DNA from: Synechococcus sp. CC9605 | GTDB taxonomy: Bacteria > Cyanobacteriota > Cyanobacteriia > PCC-6307 > Cyanobiaceae | Length of the DNA: 64,000 nt | Direction: 5' to 3' | Assembly: GCF_000012625.1 (NCBI RefSeq) | Contig: NC_007516.1 | Location: 62,001-126,000, forward strand | Shown here: positions 62,816 through 64,000 of the stretch, one piece after another | Layout of the letters: each line of letters opens with the position of its first letter | How positions within the stretch are numbered: the first letter of the stretch is position 1 | Made by a program: the position numbers and the translations under genes | Notes under the pieces: model-generated | Databases searched by the model: none | Seen by the model: the letters and a program-made list of their open reading frames with translations, nothing else | What the model was told of the DNA's origin: nothing

Positions 62816-64000
62816 ATGTGCGGAATCGTTGCCCTGGTGGGTTCCCGAGAAGCTGCGCCTCAGCTCCTGGAAGGCTTGCGGCAGTTGGAGTACCGCGGTT
62901 ACGACTCCGCTGGGATCGCCACGGTGGCTGCTCAGGGCCAGCTGACCTGCCTGCGGGCCAAGGGCAAGCTGCTCAACCTCACCGCTTGTTTTGAAGCAGA
63001 AGGAGCGCCCGGTCAATGCGGCATTGGTCACACCCGCTGGGCCACCCATGGCAAGCCGGAAGAGCGCAATGCCCACCCGCACCGCAGCAGCGATGGAGCG
63101 GTGGCAGTGGTGCAGAACGGAATTATTGAGAACCATCGGGCCCTGAGGGAGCAGCTGGAGGCTTCAGGGGTGGTGTTCCAGTCGGAGACCGACACAGAGG
63201 TGATTCCCCACCTGTTGGCCGCAGAACTCCAGCAGCTGCAAGCCGCGGGTGGAACTCCTGGCGGTGGATTGCTGTTGCAGGCCCTGCAGCAGGTGCTGCC
63301 AAAGTTGCAAGGGGCCTATGCCTTGGCGGTGATATGGGATCAGGCCCCGGGCGCCCTGGTGGTGGCCCGCAAGGCGGCACCGTTGTTGATCGGTTTGGGG
63401 GAAGGGGAATTCCTCTGTGCCAGCGATACGCCGGCCCTAGCGGGCTTCACCCGCACGATCCTTCCCATGGAAGACGGCGAGGTGGCCTCGCTTTCACCCC
63501 TTGGCGTTGAGCTCTATGACGCGGCAGGGGCCCGTCAGCAACGCATGCCTACCCAGCTCAGCGGTGTTGACCACGTTGCCGACAAGCGTGAGTTCCGTCA
63601 CTTCATGCTCAAGGAAATCCATGAGCAACCGGAGACCGCAGCGCTGTGGGTAGCGCGCCATTTGCCTCAGGGACTGCCGCCGGAGCAGCCGGTGGCGCTA
63701 CCGATGGACGATGCCTTTTACGCCGGCATTGAGCGGATTCAGATCCTGGCTTGTGGCACCAGTCGCCATGCCGCAATGGTTGGGGCCTACCTGCTTGAAC
63801 AGTTCGCCGGCCTTCCCGCCTCGGTGCACTACGCCAGCGAATTCCGCTACGCCCCGCCACCGTTGGCCCCCCACACCCTCACCATTGGGGTGACCCAGTC
63901 AGGCGAAACAGCCGACACCCTTGCCGCCTTGGCCATGGAGGCGGCGCGGCGGCGCGCCCACGGGGATCCGGCCTTCGCTCCCCGCCAGCTGGGGGTTACC
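62816..64000 (+). CDS. glmS: Glutamine-fructose-6-phosphate aminotransferase (partial)
   Basis: Makes glucosamine-6-phosphate from fructose-6-phosphate and glutamine, the entry to amino sugars for peptidoglycan and lipopolysaccharide. The gene runs off the right edge after 395 codons. The N-terminal nucleophile Cys2 is in MCGIVALVG, with QLEYRGYDSAGIAT, GHTRWATHGKP and NGIIENHRALRE of the glutaminase domain. The first SIS domain (ILACGTSRHAAMVGAYLLEQ) follows. The start is fixed by the need for Cys2. No ribosome-binding site fits between the psaC terminator and the ATG. Confidence 0.96.
   Translation, partial: MCGIVALVGSREAAPQLLEGLRQLEYRGYDSAGIATVAAQGQLTCLRAKGKLLNLTACFEAEGAPGQCGIGHTRWATHGKPEERNAHPHRSSDGAVAVVQNGIIENHRALREQLEASGVVFQSETDTEVIPHLLAAELQQLQAAGGTPGGGLLLQALQQVLPKLQGAYALAVIWDQAPGALVVARKAAPLLIGLGEGEFLCASDTPALAGFTRTILPMEDGEVASLSPLGVELYDAAGARQQRMPTQLSGVDHVADKREFRHFMLKEIHEQPETAALWVARHLPQGLPPEQPVALPMDDAFYAGIERIQILACGTSRHAAMVGAYLLEQFAGLPASVHYASEFRYAPPPLAPHTLTIGVTQSGETADTLAALAMEAARRRAHGDPAFAPRQLGVT

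Overview
The window looks like a GC-rich marine picocyanobacterium (Synechococcus/Cyanobium type). Photosystem genes psaC and psbZ sit among housekeeping genes, together with the plastid-type gene ycf23, an RpaB-type response regulator, a four-ACT-domain aspartokinase and cyanobacterial ergothioneine genes. The strain cannot be named from sequence alone. Gene density is very high: most neighbours overlap by 1-4 bases, and convergent genes often run into each other. No insertion sequence, prophage, CRISPR array or rRNA operon is visible. One tRNA gene (Gly, GCC) and one TPP riboswitch are clear.

Layout. 0-2.6 kb: tig-clpP-clpX (minus; clpX cut by the window edge). 2.7-6.7 kb: asd-dapA-rnj. 6.7-10.4 kb: holA-lysC followed by a frameshifted helical-repeat gene (minus). 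10.4-16.8 kb: cobH, tilS, ycf23, psbZ, ribH, mutS and a GNAT acetyltransferase. 16.9-22 kb: uvrB, tRNA-Gly, secA, then a 336-bp AT-rich gap. 22.3-26.5 kb: gntR-cysE, a dienelactone hydrolase, miaA-infC. 26.7-32.8 kb: gyrB, an SH3-like secreted protein, twin crcB genes, glutathione peroxidase, mgtE, a group 2 sigma factor. 32.8-38.6 kb: an alpha/beta hydrolase, a moxR gene followed by the wreckage of its DUF58 and transglutaminase partners, mutY, a PfkB kinase. 38.6-48.1 kb: tsaE, ahcY, dedA, ssb, mreBCD with an orphan sugar-binding lipoprotein, rpaB, lysS, a small unknown. 48.1-51 kb: a four-gene ergothioneine cluster (minus). 51-57 kb: an atypical kinase, smpB, ruvB, a TPR protein, an M20 amidohydrolase, a small membrane protein, a HEAT-repeat protein. 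57.1-64 kb: TPP riboswitch-thiC, tkt, acpP-fabF, psaC and glmS (cut by the edge).

Functional threads include protein quality control (Tig/ClpP/ClpX, SecA, SmpB), lysine-pathway entry (LysC, Asd, DapA), DNA replication and repair (HolA, GyrB, SSB, UvrB, MutS, MutY, RuvB), cell shape (MreBCD), the methyl cycle (AhcY), thiol chemistry (CysE, EgtB/EgtD, Gpx) and the carbon/photosystem core (Tkt, PsaC, PsbZ).

The most notable observation is the decayed MoxR-DUF58-transglutaminase locus at 33.8-36.5 kb. DUF58 is truncated, the transglutaminase has lost its membrane domain, and two single-base frameshifts (one at a C8 tract) split the remainder. Other points are a separate one-base frameshift near 7270, a set of mutually exclusive hairpins before psbZ, terminators that overlap or abut the dedA and glmS start codons, and two small coiled-coil proteins tied to ergothioneine biosynthesis. 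No clearly new defence or mobile system was found.
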